Assembly: GCA_944331715.1 (NCBI GenBank)
Contig: CALVIP010000007.1
Coordinates: 1-37,892, forward strand
Length of the DNA: 37,892 nucleotides
Direction: 5' to 3'
DNA from: an uncultured Bacilli bacterium
Lineage (GTDB): Bacteria; Bacillota_I; Bacilli_A; RF39; UBA660
Below, in pieces: positions 1-8,470 of this stretch (within the stretch, counting starts at the first letter, position 1; each line of letters opens with the position of its first letter). Under the pieces are notes generated by a model. It had not been told where the DNA came from. It saw nothing but the letters and a program-made list of their open reading frames with translations, and did not search any database. The position numbers were made by a program, and so were the translations under genes.

Positions 1-2328
1 GTAAAAATAGGAAATCTTACTTATACTCTTGCTACCGGTGGTCTTCATAGTAAAGATTTACCACAAGATTTAAAGAGTAAAATTGTTATAAATGCTGATG
101 ATTCCTCTACGGGGGAAGTTGAAAGTTCAATTTGGAACAAACTTGATAAAGATAGTTCTTTTATTTATGTTCATGCAGACGTAAGTGATGCAGCGTCTTA
201 AATAAAACTTCTCTAACTGCTGGAAACTCCTAAAGCCGTTATTACCAAAACAGAAGATGAAAATCTAAATGGCAATGGTTGTGAAAACAGAAAAGAAATA
301 ACGGATAATTATATTGGAATTGCTGTGATAGTTATACCCTAAGTAATTATTAACAATGGACAATCAGCAACGAAGACTACTCTTTATGTTGTGAAATATA
401 AAAATAGTTGTGTTCATCGACTATCTCAAAAGAGAGTACACATTTATAATGTGGAAACGGGAAGAATTTGATAAATTATTCTTGCATTATTCAAATTTAG
501 GTAGTATCTTAGTTTTTATTATGTTTAATTTAATTATTAAAGTTATGCCTAAATTTAGTTTTGAATTAGCACAAAAAATTAAAGTTAAAAAAGATGTTGT
601 GCCTGGAAGACATGGAGATTATGAAAAAATTAGAAAAGGTGACCATTTTAAATATGGTGAATTTTCTAAATATAATAATACTCCTGCTATTTATGGATTG
701 AAATGTAAAATTACTAATAAAATATATATAGGTTCTACTAAAAATATTCAACATAGACTTTCTAAACATTTTTCTTTACTTTATTCTAATGAACATTCTA
801 ATAAAAAATTACAACAAGATTATAATAAATATGGATATGATAATTTTGAAATAATTATATATAATAATAATCCTGTTAATTTGCTTGAAGAAGAAAGAGA
901 ACTTCAAATAAAAATAGGTATTGATAATTTATATAATGAAAAAATTTCTAATTATTATATATCAGAAGAATTAAGAACTAAATGTGCAAATACGGATAAA
1001 TCTTCACATAAAACTAAAGAATATAGAGAAAAAATGAGCAAAATTAAAACTAATAAAGTTGCTCAATATGATTTACAAATGAATATTATTAAAATATGGG
1101 ATTCTGCTATTAAAATTTGTGAAGAATTAGGTTATACTAGAAGTGTTATATTGAGTTGTTGTAATAGAAGTAAACCTCGTGCTTATGGATATAATTGGAG
1201 ATATGTTGATGATGAAGGAAATATAATTTTAAATGGTTATCAAAAAGCAAGAATTAAATCAAATTAAGATATAGTCAGTTTCATAATGAAAGTTATGATG
1301 TTATAAGTGCATCGTTTTATCCTAGTCTTATGGCTGTTTATAATATAGCACCCGAACATTTAGATAATAGAACATTCACAAGACTTATTACTTGGTTAAG
1401 AGATACTAGAGTTCAAGCAAAACATAGTAAAGAAGAACTTATTGATGGTATTCCTAAAGATATCCTTGCGCAAGCATTAAAGATTGTTATTAATAGTATA
1501 TATGGAAAATTTAATTATGCTTATGGAGATATATATGATCCACTTGCTACTCTAAAAGTTACTATTAATGGACAATTATATTTACTTATGCTTTGTGAAG
1601 AACTTGAACTTAATGGAATACCTGTAATGTCTGCTAATACAGATGGTATAGTTGTTAAACTTTATGCAAATAAATACGATAAATATCAATCGATTATTAA
1701 AGATTGGCAATTATATACTGGATTAGGTCTTGATACTGAAGAATATGAACGATATACTGCAAGAGATATAAATAACTTTTGTCTTCGTGAAATTAATGGT
1801 AAATTTAGTTCAAAAGGAGATTTAAATCCTAAAATGTATGCAGTTGATTTATCAAAAGGTTATAATCAACCTATTGTTGCAGAAGCTGTTGTTAGATATT
1901 TTATGGATGATAAACCTATTATGGAAACTCTTTATGAAGCAACTAATATTCTTGATTTTTGTAAAACTCAAAATATTGGAAGAAAATTTACTGTTGAATA
2001 TAAAGGAGAAGAAATTCAAAGAAATACTAGATTTTATGTTTCAATGAATGGTGGATATATTTTTAAAGTTGATGAAAATAATAAACATAATAATCTTTGT
2101 TCAGGTTATGTTGTTACTGTTCTTAATACTTTAGATGATCTTCCTATTAATCAAAGAAATATAAATTATCAATATTACTATAATGAAGCAATGAAAATTA
2201 TTGACCCTATTAAATTAGGAATAAGTCCTAATCTTAAATCTAATGCTCTTAAGAAAACTAAAAGTGGTAAAGCACTTCTTAAGAAATATTCTGGAGATTA
2301 TGGTAATCTTTTTGAAAATAATGATTAA
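1..2328 (+). CDS. DNA polymerase family B, C-terminal part, split by a group I intron (join <1..182, 1308..2328)
   Basis: Replicative DNA polymerase of the phage family B type. Its 5' end lies outside the window. Exon 1 (1-182) encodes a GGLHSKD segment and ends in HADV. Exon 2 starts at 1308. Joining them restores frame and gives motif A as HADVASFYPSLM, matching the DxxSLYPS consensus. Motif B reads KIVINSIYGKF (about 1479-1510). Motif C reads SANTDGIVV (about 1631-1657), in which NTD replaces the usual DTD; the preceding VTINGQLYLLML stretch and this NTDG form agree with my recollection of phage polymerases, so I do not read it as inactivation. The visible exons give about 400 residues, covering palm and thumb. 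Without splicing, exon 1 runs into a TAA at 199-201. A GC-rich repeat copy (102-117) encodes DSSTGE just before motif A. The gene is followed after 5 bases by the helicase gene. Confidence 0.9.
102..117 (+). repeat. GC-rich element, copy 1
   Basis: TTCCTCTACGGGGGAA. Perfect small hairpin with UACG loop (one T-G pair). In polymerase exon 1, read as SSTGE. Confidence 0.85.
183..1307 (+). ncRNA. Group I self-splicing intron
   Basis: Ribozyme intron of 1125 nt inside the polymerase motif A codon. The guide sequence GATGCAGCGTCT (187-198) pairs with the spliced exon junction. Its 3' half GCGTCT pairs with exon end AGACGT (177-182), leaving the usual U-G wobble at the 5' splice site. Its 5' half GATGCA pairs with exon 2 start TGCATC (1308-1313) as P10. 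The last intron base is G (1307), as required. Core elements resemble T4-type group IA introns: AACTGCTGGAAACTCC (215-230), ACAATCAGCAACGAAGACTA (360-379 and just upstream), and GTTCATCGACTATCT (412-426), followed by a TCTC-AAAA-GAGA hairpin. The endonuclease gene sits in the 3' peripheral region. The 266 bases before it are intron core. Confidence 0.93.
449..1267 (+). CDS. GIY-YIG homing endonuclease with NUMOD1 domain (intron-encoded)
   Basis: Intron-encoded homing endonuclease that would cut intron-less polymerase alleles and spread the intron. The GIY-YIG domain begins at PAIYGLKCKITNKIYIGSTK, with both GIY-like (IYG) and YIG strands and a following arginine (QHRL). The C-terminal part AQYDLQMNIIKIWDSAIKIC, ending in the YGYNWRYV signature, is a NUMOD1/IENR1-type DNA-binding repeat. 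The frame is open from a GTG at 410, but that lies in the conserved intron core, so I favour ATG 449. ATG 521 or 546 are also possible because the GIY domain starts only about 90 residues into the open frame. The gene ends 40 bases before the 3' splice site. Confidence 0.88.
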   Translation: MWKREEFDKLFLHYSNLGSILVFIMFNLIIKVMPKFSFELAQKIKVKKDVVPGRHGDYEKIRKGDHFKYGEFSKYNNTPAIYGLKCKITNKIYIGSTKNIQHRLSKHFSLLYSNEHSNKKLQQDYNKYGYDNFEIIIYNNNPVNLLEEERELQIKIGIDNLYNEKISNYYISEELRTKCANTDKSSHKTKEYREKMSKIKTNKVAQYDLQMNIIKIWDSAIKICEELGYTRSVILSCCNRSKPRAYGYNWRYVDDEGNIILNGYQKARIKSN

Positions 2329-2333
2329 ATAAT

Positions 2334-3746
2334 ATGAGAAAATATGATGAAAAAGTTGTAGAAGAAATAAAAAATGGTTTTCAGAAAAATAAAGGTAAAG
2401 GAAGTATATTTCTTCCACAACCTGTAAATATCTATCCTTTGATATTTAGTACAGTTGTTACTATTAAAAACAAAACTCCTGATGCTAATATAATAATAAT
2501 TGTTGATAAATTTAGTCAACGACAAAATATTATAGAATCTTTTAATATACTTGATGAAGAAGTAAGAAATTATTATTTTGATAAATTAAGTGTATTAACT
2601 AAAGATTTTGCTAAAACTCAATATTATAAACCTAAAGAGTTTCATTTAGCAATAATTGCTGGACTTAATACTATTAATGATTTAAGTAAAATATTAGATA
2701 TTGAAAAAGCATCTAAATTTACTATGTGTATTATTACTGAAAATCTAATGAATACTAAATTTACTACTAAAGTTAGAGAAGTATTACCAGATATTATAAC
2801 TAACATTTCTGCTATTGAAGCTAGAAAAGCAATTGTTTCCTCCCCCGTAGAGGAAATACGTTGTTCTGTTATTATGTCTGATACTGATACTTCTAAATAT
2901 GAAGAATATACTAATTTTATTAAAGATAGTATGAGTATCTTTGATGATATTGATACTGTTAATAAATGTAGAAATGGAGATCCTGCTAATAAACTTAGTG
3001 CTGTAGATATAAGATTTAAAATTGCTCAAGCAAATGGTTGGTCTTATGATTTAGATACTACTGTTGAATTTATGAAAAACATTGATGATTTATATAATCC
3101 TAATGCTATTGCTACTAGAGCAGATGTTATTTATAATATGATAAGAAGTCGAAGAGATTTACTATTAAACAATGATGCTAAATTAGAAGAAATTAAAAAC
3201 ATTCTAGAAAACGAAATAGATAAAGATACTAAAGTTATTATTATTTCTAAAACCGGAGAATTTGCAAGAAAAATAACAGAATATCTTAATGATTATTTTG
3301 GAGATAATTATTGTGCTGATTATCATGATTGTATTCCTGATGGTTATATTACTGATGAAAATGGAGAAATTATTAAATATAAAACAGGAAAACAGAAAGG
3401 TAAACTAAAGATATTCAAGTCGCAGGCTATAAGTACCCTAAATTTGCAATATTTTAACTCCGGCTATATTAAGGTATTATCCATTAAAAATAGTTCCTCC
3501 ACGGACTTAAAAACAGCCTCCAGCACGGTCATATTAACGTCATCATTGCTTGACGATATTATTAAAATTCGTACTCGATTTGTTAATGTTGATTTTGGTG
3601 AACATACAAAAGTTTATAGACTTTATTGTAAAAATACTATTGAAGAAAATGAATTTATGAACGAAGAGCCAAATCACTTAATAAGCGTAAAAGAGCAAGA
3701 AAAACAGATTTCGTTTGATAGCAATAGTGGAGAAATTATTATCTGA
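2334..3746 (+). CDS. SNF2-like superfamily 2 helicase, degenerate
   Basis: A 470-residue protein with the outline of a two-domain SF2 helicase. Domain 1 has successive beta strands (ANIIIIVDKF, FHLAIIAGL, FTMCIITEN). Domain 2 has TKVIIISKTGEFARKI, then TASSTVILTSSLLDD, then IKIRTRF and KVYRLYCKNTIEENEF. The last part matches the SNF2 ending in which a Q..GR..R motif is followed by V.vyrl...TiEE. I see no Walker A GxGKT and no clear DEAH box; ITEN stands where DEAH would be expected. It may therefore be a helicase relic or a structural partner of the polymerase. Crass-like phages encode an SNF2-family helicase in the replication module, which supports the call. A GC-rich repeat copy lies at 2836-2856. 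Bases 3411-3560 have codon usage unlike the rest. Confidence 0.6.
   Translation: MRKYDEKVVEEIKNGFQKNKGKGSIFLPQPVNIYPLIFSTVVTIKNKTPDANIIIIVDKFSQRQNIIESFNILDEEVRNYYFDKLSVLTKDFAKTQYYKPKEFHLAIIAGLNTINDLSKILDIEKASKFTMCIITENLMNTKFTTKVREVLPDIITNISAIEARKAIVSSPVEEIRCSVIMSDTDTSKYEEYTNFIKDSMSIFDDIDTVNKCRNGDPANKLSAVDIRFKIAQANGWSYDLDTTVEFMKNIDDLYNPNAIATRADVIYNMIRSRRDLLLNNDAKLEEIKNILENEIDKDTKVIIISKTGEFARKITEYLNDYFGDNYCADYHDCIPDGYITDENGEIIKYKTGKQKGKLKIFKSQAISTLNLQYFNSGYIKVLSIKNSSSTDLKTASSTVILTSSLLDDIIKIRTRFVNVDFGEHTKVYRLYCKNTIEENEFMNEEPNHLISVKEQEKQISFDSNSGEIII
2836..2856 (-). repeat. GC-rich element, copy 2 (inverted)
   Basis: TTTCCTC and GAGGAAA flank CCCCGTA, giving a perfect 7-bp inverted repeat. In the helicase gene, read as SSPVEE. 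Confidence 0.85.
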
Positions 3747-3826
3747 TATTTTCGACAAATCCTTGTTTTATTAATAAAAATGAATTATAATTGTATCAAC
3801 AAACAACAATAAAGTTCTTTGATAAT

Positions 3827-4798
3827 ATGGATGAAGTTAGAGTAACTGATGCTACTGAAACAACTACTAACAATCCAGTTGGAGTAAGTAAAGAAAGTGA
3901 ACATCAACATCTAGTTAAAGTTTCTAATCATATTACTGAAAGTGCTATTAATAAAGTTAATCTTCTTGATGAAAAGCAATATGCTGCTGCTGAAGCTTTC
4001 ATTGGTAGGATTATGAGAAGTGAAAAAGGTGGTATTAAAAGCGTTGCTGATGGAATTGCAGTTCTTATGAGAGCGCAAGACCTTCAACTTCCATTTTCAA
4101 CTTCTCTTGAGCATATTCATGTAATTAATGGTAAAACAGGTGTTGATATTCATATTATTAAAGCATTGCTGCTAAAGGCAGGTGTAGTTTGGGATTGTAT
4201 AAAAGATTATACACCTCTGTATGAATATACAGATAGTATCAATGTTTATAATGAAAATTCTCTTCCTGAATATACTGTAAAGTGTATTTCTAAAAAGGAT
4301 GCAGAAGCAAAAGCAAAAGAGGCAGACGAAAAAGGCGAAGATGATAAAGTCTATGTATATCCAGTTAGATTTTACAAAGATTTTAACAATAATGTATATA
4401 GAGATTATCAACTTAATAGCAAATTTGGTATTGTGACTAACAAAACACAAGCTGCTGAACTTGTTAAAAAACAAATTATTCCTGTATTTAGGATTGCTAG
4501 TATGCCGATTGATTATGTAACTGAATATAAGTTTTATAGAAAAGTCAATGATCGAGAAATGACTACTATTGGACGATTTAGTTATAATGATGCTCTTGCT
4601 GCTGGATTTTTTGATAAAGATACTTATTCAAAATATGCTCGTATAATGATAGGTCATAGAGCATTTACCTATGGTGCTCGTGATATTGCTTCTGATGTTA
4701 TAATGGGATGTTATGAAACTACTGAATTAAAACAAATTAATGGTCTAAGCATTGATGAACAAGATGTTATAGATGTTACTCCTATTAAAGTTCGCTAA
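3827..4798 (+). CDS. RecT-like single-strand annealing protein (putative)
   Basis: About 323 residues. The segment DGIAVLMRAQDLQLPFSTSL followed by HIHVINGKTGVDIHIIKALL resembles phage recombination proteins, which have a 'more x G xx LG lp p ..i.vI.GK' pattern. The later part YSKYARIMIGHRAFTYGARD followed by VIMGCYETTEL resembles the 'W.kyp..ML..RA...aaR...Dvi.G.Y..eE' pattern of the same group. The tail ends DVIDVTPIKVR. The probable role is annealing ssDNA during recombination-dependent replication or repair. The frame is open from a TTG at 3791, but ATG 3827 is preferred because TTG starts are rare in such phages. An 80-base gap from the helicase precedes it and may hold a promoter. The annealing function is inferred from sequence pattern alone. 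Confidence 0.55.
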   Translation: MDEVRVTDATETTTNNPVGVSKESEHQHLVKVSNHITESAINKVNLLDEKQYAAAEAFIGRIMRSEKGGIKSVADGIAVLMRAQDLQLPFSTSLEHIHVINGKTGVDIHIIKALLLKAGVVWDCIKDYTPLYEYTDSINVYNENSLPEYTVKCISKKDAEAKAKEADEKGEDDKVYVYPVRFYKDFNNNVYRDYQLNSKFGIVTNKTQAAELVKKQIIPVFRIASMPIDYVTEYKFYRKVNDREMTTIGRFSYNDALAAGFFDKDTYSKYARIMIGHRAFTYGARDIASDVIMGCYETTELKQINGLSIDEQDVIDVTPIKVR

Positions 4799-4861
4799 AG
4801 TACAAACGTACATATACACAAACAAAAGCATTTATAGTTTAACTTTTTAAAATTAAAGATT

Positions 4862-5674
4862 ATGAAAACTGTTAATTCAAAGATGTCATTCGGTTTCTCT
4901 ATTGTTAATGCTGGTCAGCGCAAAGTTGAATATTCTCCAGAAGTAATTGCTCTTTCAACTCAAGGTGGTTTTAAACTTACTCCGCAGGTTACTGCTGCTC
5001 TTGGTATTCAGGCAGGTGATTATGTAATGTTTATTTCTACTGTTCCACAGGTTGATGCTGCTATTGCTACTAGAGATGCTGCTTACGTAGAGTTCTGTGA
5101 GGCTAATGGTCTTGATGCAAATTCTGAAGATGCTGCTGCTGCATTCCGTAAAGCAAATTATATGTGGGCTATTGCCAAAGGTATTCTTTGCAAAAATGAT
5201 AAGGGTGCTATCCTTACAGTTACCGAAAGACTGTCTAAGAAAGATAAACTGACTTATGTTGAGCAGAATTATGATGATGTTCTTGCTGCTGCTATGGAGT
5301 CTGGTAGTGAAGAAATGAAGTCTGCTCTTACTCGTGAGGGTATTACTCGTGAGGAAGTTGTAAATATTCTTGCTGAAACTATCACTGGTCGTGAACTTCC
5401 TAAATATCAGGGTAGTAAGGCTGCTAATTCTTCTAACCTTACCGGTACAGGAGTTATTCTTACTTTCACCGATACTAACGTATGGAATGAAATGAAGTCT
5501 GACCTTTCTGAAGAAGAGCGTGCTAAAGTTAATAGGTCGTTTGCAGTTGATGTAACTTCTGTTGAACACGCTACTATCTCTAATGGTTATGAGGATGTAG
5601 ACGTTCCTTATCTCGTTCTCGGAGAATATTCTGACAAGGAAGTTGTTGCTCGTGGTAAGAAGGACAATGAATAA
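4862..5674 (+). CDS. Conserved phage replication-module protein of unknown function, Ala-rich
   Basis: 270 residues, starting MKTVNSKMSFGFSIVNAGQR. I do not recognise the family. An Ala-rich, probably helical middle (residues about 65-105) is followed by a charged region and a beta-rich C-terminus (TGVILTFTDTNVW, VDVPYLVLGEY). No membrane segment, cysteine cluster or nucleotide-binding motif is visible. Codon choice differs from most neighbours: CGT/CGC is used for arginine more than AGA, with many GCT and GGT codons, which suggests strong expression. It has its own 63-base leader containing a small GTAC-AAAC-GTAC hairpin and the sequence AATTAAAGATT next to the start, and it is closed by a terminator at 5719-5755. 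Position between an annealing protein and an SSB-like protein suggests a DNA-binding or replication role, but this is only context. Confidence 0.85.
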   Translation: MKTVNSKMSFGFSIVNAGQRKVEYSPEVIALSTQGGFKLTPQVTAALGIQAGDYVMFISTVPQVDAAIATRDAAYVEFCEANGLDANSEDAAAAFRKANYMWAIAKGILCKNDKGAILTVTERLSKKDKLTYVEQNYDDVLAAAMESGSEEMKSALTREGITREEVVNILAETITGRELPKYQGSKAANSSNLTGTGVILTFTDTNVWNEMKSDLSEEERAKVNRSFAVDVTSVEHATISNGYEDVDVPYLVLGEYSDKEVVARGKKDNE

Positions 5675-5718
5675 TATATTAAAATTGAAACTTCATTCAT
5701 AGAATAATACTACTTTTA

Positions 5719-5755
5719 GGGAGTAATAATAGCAATATTGTTGCTCCCTTTTATT
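5719..5755 (+). terminator. Rho-independent terminator
   Basis: GGGAGTAATAA (5719-5729) pairs with TTGTTGCTCCC (5738-5748) with two G-U pairs, and the tail is TTTTATT. It lies between the Ala-rich gene and the SSB-like gene in a 121-base gap. The remaining 40 bases before the next start are an A/T-rich leader. Confidence 0.8.
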
Positions 5756-5795
5756 GTCTTTATAAAGTTCAATTAAAAAAGTTAAAGTAACAATT

Positions 5796-6773
5796 ATGTC
5801 GACAAATCCAAATGTTGCTGGAACGACAGCTAATGCGCAGGCTGCTCCGGCTGCTGCTCAAAATGCAGCACCTGTTAAAAAAGTAGTTCGTAGAGGTATT
5901 TCTAATGAAACTCGTGGAACTACTCGTCTTACTTTTAGTCATAAAGACGCTAAACAAAATGGTCTTTTCCTTGCTCACATAGAATCTGTTGAAGTTTCTA
6001 TGATACGTGTTGGAGAAGATAAGAGTGGAATGCCAAGTTTTGCAGGTTGTGAAGTTCCAAAACTTACTATTCGTTTTGCTTCAAACGAAGAAGATGTTAA
6101 TGCTCGTAGATGGGTAAGTCTTCAGTTTAATGCAGTTGAAAGTAATGTAAATACTATTCCTAATGGAAAAGAAGAATGGAAAATTAATCTTATATTTGAT
6201 TGGTTGAAACATCTTCTTAATGTATTTGTTCTCAAAGGTCGTCCAATGACTGAAACCGAAGAGGCTGCACTTTCTCTTTCTTATCAAGATTTTGATGAAA
6301 ATGGAGATTATGTAAATGTTGCTCCTGAAGTTGTTCTTGAATCTTGGAAACAACTGTTTGAAAACTTTGCTAATATAATGAATACTGGTCGTGATGGTAA
6401 TCCAGTTTATAAATCTTCTGACGGTAAACCTATCGTTATATGGATTAAACTTCTTCGTTATATTAAGCAAAGAACTAAAGGTTGGCAGCCTATTGCTAAT
6501 GGTAATCTTGCTTTTCCTCAATTTGTAGGAGAAGGATGTATTGAAATATTTAAAACTAATACTATTCCTGTTATAAGAATTGAGGCAAGTAAAGAAACAA
6601 TACTTCCTATGAAAGTTGAAAAGGCTAAATCTCCAACTCAAATGCCAGGTGCTCCTGTTGGCGGAGCAATGTATGGTGGAGGAATAGAAGTTCCTAATGG
6701 TATGGCTGGAATGGTCGGTGCTGGAACTACTGACTTCCTTGGAGATGATGACGATTTACCTTTCGGAGAATAA
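5796..6773 (+). CDS. Single-stranded DNA-binding protein-like, with acidic C-terminal tip
   Basis: 325 residues. The N-terminus (1-30) is Ala/Pro/Asn-rich and disordered. The body (about 35-275) is mixed alpha/beta with several aromatic and basic positions (RRWVSLQFNAVES, KQRTKGWQPIANG). The region 280-312 is a Gly/Met/Pro-rich linker. The protein ends DFLGDDDDLPFGE, very like the acidic tip of bacterial SSB (DFDDDIPF), which docks replication and repair proteins. I cannot show an OB fold from motif reading, so the call rests on the tail, the linker and the replication context. CGT arginine codons dominate, as in the upstream gene, consistent with high expression. Separate terminators lie on both sides, so it may be a single transcription unit. 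Confidence 0.55.
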   Translation: MSTNPNVAGTTANAQAAPAAAQNAAPVKKVVRRGISNETRGTTRLTFSHKDAKQNGLFLAHIESVEVSMIRVGEDKSGMPSFAGCEVPKLTIRFASNEEDVNARRWVSLQFNAVESNVNTIPNGKEEWKINLIFDWLKHLLNVFVLKGRPMTETEEAALSLSYQDFDENGDYVNVAPEVVLESWKQLFENFANIMNTGRDGNPVYKSSDGKPIVIWIKLLRYIKQRTKGWQPIANGNLAFPQFVGEGCIEIFKTNTIPVIRIEASKETILPMKVEKAKSPTQMPGAPVGGAMYGGGIEVPNGMAGMVGAGTTDFLGDDDDLPFGE

Positions 6774-6793
6774 GGTAATTAAGTATTGATGTT

Positions 6794-6848
6794 AGAGGTA
6801 AAGTAGTAGTTGTGTTATAATAACTATTGTTTTACCTCTTTTTTTTAT
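6794..6848 (+). terminator. Rho-independent terminator after SSB-like gene
   Basis: AGAGGTAAAG (6794-6803) pairs with the TTTACCTCT strand ending at 6839, with further pairing of TAGTAGTT to AATAACTATT inside. It is followed by a run of eight T. The primase start follows 11 bases later. Confidence 0.85.
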
Positions 6849-6858
6849 TGTTTTGTTT

Positions 6859-8037
6859 ATGGGTAGGTCTATAAATGAAGGTAAACTAAATAAAGATTAT
6901 ATATTATCTAAAGTTAGTCAAGAAACTATATTTAGTAAATATTTTGATTTGCCCGTAGATATTATTAAACATTGTATTGATACTGGTGAATTAATTTGTT
7001 CTCCAATTAGAGATGATAATCATCCTACTGTTGGCTTTAGATATGATAATAGAGGTAAACTAAAAATGCGAGATTTTGCTGGATTCTTTTGGGGAGATTG
7101 TTTTGATGCTGCTGCTTTAGTTATATCTAAAATTACTAATCAAACTATTAATATTTCTAATAAATACGATTTTGTTAAAGTATTAAAACATATTTCTAAA
7201 ACATTCTCTAATATATTTTATGGTAGAGAAAAAGATATTAATATGGATGAAGATATTAAAAATGCACTAAACACTATAACTAAACATAAGCCTAATATTG
7301 AAATAGTTGTAAGAGAATGGAATGAAAGAGATAAAAGATATTGGGATAAATTTGGAGTTAATCTTCAATATCTTAATACTAATTTTGTTTATCCTGTTGA
7401 ACAATTCTATATTGATAGAAATGTTAATCCAGAACCAAAATATTTTTATTCTGAAAAAGATCCTTGCTATGCTTATTTTCTTGGAAGAGATAGAAAAAGA
7501 CAAGTTAGCATGAAACTTTATTTTCCAAAAAGAGAAAAAGGTGTTACTAGATTTATAACTAATTGTAATCATCTTGAAGGTATTTATAATCTTGAAAGAA
7601 ATGATTATGATTATATAGTTATAACTAAATCTACTAAAGATAGATTAAGTTTGGGATGTACCATTAGAAGTATATCATCCCTCTACGGGGGGAGTCCTAA
7701 AGTCAAAATTGGTGTTATTAATATACCACATGAAACTTATAAACTTAGAGGTTTTGAATATGATTGGCTTAAAGGAAAACTTAATAACAATGGAATACTT
7801 ATTTCTCTTATGGATAATGATAGAACAGGTATGTTAGAAGCACAACATTTAAGAAAAGATTATAACATATTTCCTATTATTATTTCAAAATATCTTAATG
7901 CCAAAGATTTTGCTGAACTTCGAGAGAAATATAATATAAATCAAATAAGTGAATTTATAAATAAAACTTTAGATTATGTACGAGAAACAAATGAATATAA
8001 TGGGGAAATTCAAAAGAACAATATTGAACCGTTCTAA
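6859..8037 (+). CDS. DnaG-like primase with TOPRIM domain
   Basis: About 392 residues that would synthesise RNA primers. The N-terminal region CSPIRDDNHPTVGFRYDNRG, then MRDFAGFFWGDCFDAAALV, matches the CHC2/DnaG N-terminal fold of phage primases but lacks the full zinc-binding cysteine set. The TOPRIM core follows: YIVITKSTKDRLSL, where the usual acidic residue after strand 1 is replaced in a TKSxKD form also seen in phage primases, then LISLMDNDRTG with the DxD motif, and later LNAKDFAEL. ATG 6859 is chosen; an in-frame TTG 6 bases upstream is less likely. A GC-rich repeat copy (7678-7693) sits between two TOPRIM strands. The 3' end overlaps the next gene. Confidence 0.85.
   Translation: MGRSINEGKLNKDYILSKVSQETIFSKYFDLPVDIIKHCIDTGELICSPIRDDNHPTVGFRYDNRGKLKMRDFAGFFWGDCFDAAALVISKITNQTINISNKYDFVKVLKHISKTFSNIFYGREKDINMDEDIKNALNTITKHKPNIEIVVREWNERDKRYWDKFGVNLQYLNTNFVYPVEQFYIDRNVNPEPKYFYSEKDPCYAYFLGRDRKRQVSMKLYFPKREKGVTRFITNCNHLEGIYNLERNDYDYIVITKSTKDRLSLGCTIRSISSLYGGSPKVKIGVINIPHETYKLRGFEYDWLKGKLNNNGILISLMDNDRTGMLEAQHLRKDYNIFPIIISKYLNAKDFAELREKYNINQISEFINKTLDYVRETNEYNGEIQKNNIEPF
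7678..7693 (+). repeat. GC-rich element, copy 3
   Basis: TCCCTCTACGGGGGGA. In the primase TOPRIM region, read as SLYGGS, a third reading frame. Confidence 0.85.
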
Positions 8038-8470
8038 AGAAGGAACTATTGTTCTTCAAGTTCTTACAGATATAGAAGAAAAACAAATTGATAAAAGCGA
8101 AAAAGAATATGGAGAACTTGTTTATGTTTTTGATAAAAAATATAAAATTGGAGCAAAAAATATTTATCTTTATGGAGATATAAATATTGATAATAAAGAA
8201 GATATAAATCTTATTAATAAATTTAAAAATATTATATGTGAAATTTATTCTCCTAGTAACTTTATATATTCTAATTTAGATTATAATACTGGCATAATTA
8301 AATCTGATGAAAGAGGAATATATAAAGGTTATTATACTTCTAATTATATGAAATGGTTTTTATATAATTATCTTCTTATTGGTAAACCTAAAAAGATTAT
8401 CATTTATAGTATTCCACAAAAATATATTAAAAATGATTATAGATGGAGAATTAGAGATACCAAAATATGA
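8000..8470 (+). CDS. Hypothetical protein
   Basis: About 156 residues from ATG 8000 (MGKFKRTILNRS); in-frame ATG codons at 7976 and 7991 are alternatives. I do not recognise it. It is Lys/Ile/Tyr-rich with a strand-like pattern (EGTIVLQVLTDI, ELVYVFDKKYKI, AKNIYLYGDINI), then a more helical C-terminus ending in a basic RWRIRDTKI. No motif, cysteine cluster or signal peptide is visible. It overlaps the primase 3' end, so it is probably co-translated. Confidence 0.65.
   Translation: MGKFKRTILNRSKEGTIVLQVLTDIEEKQIDKSEKEYGELVYVFDKKYKIGAKNIYLYGDINIDNKEDINLINKFKNIICEIYSPSNFIYSNLDYNTGIIKSDERGIYKGYYTSNYMKWFLYNYLLIGKPKKIIIYSIPQKYIKNDYRWRIRDTKI

Noticed and set aside
410-448. GTG start at 410 for the homing endonuclease
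   Set aside because: These bases belong to the conserved intron core, so the coding start is more likely ATG 449 or later.
1631-1657. Polymerase motif C NTDG read as a dead active site
   Set aside because: The surrounding residues match a phage polymerase subgroup that I recall using this form, and all other motifs are intact.
4955-5569. Long minus-strand open frame opposite the Ala-rich gene
   Set aside because: It is a shadow of a well-formed plus-strand gene, with a Ser/Asn/Ile-rich low-complexity product and no start context. Other antisense frames are rejected for the same reason.
6081-6641. Minus-strand open frame opposite the SSB-like gene
   Set aside because: Composition is that of an antisense shadow; no motif, and it lies wholly within a coherent gene.
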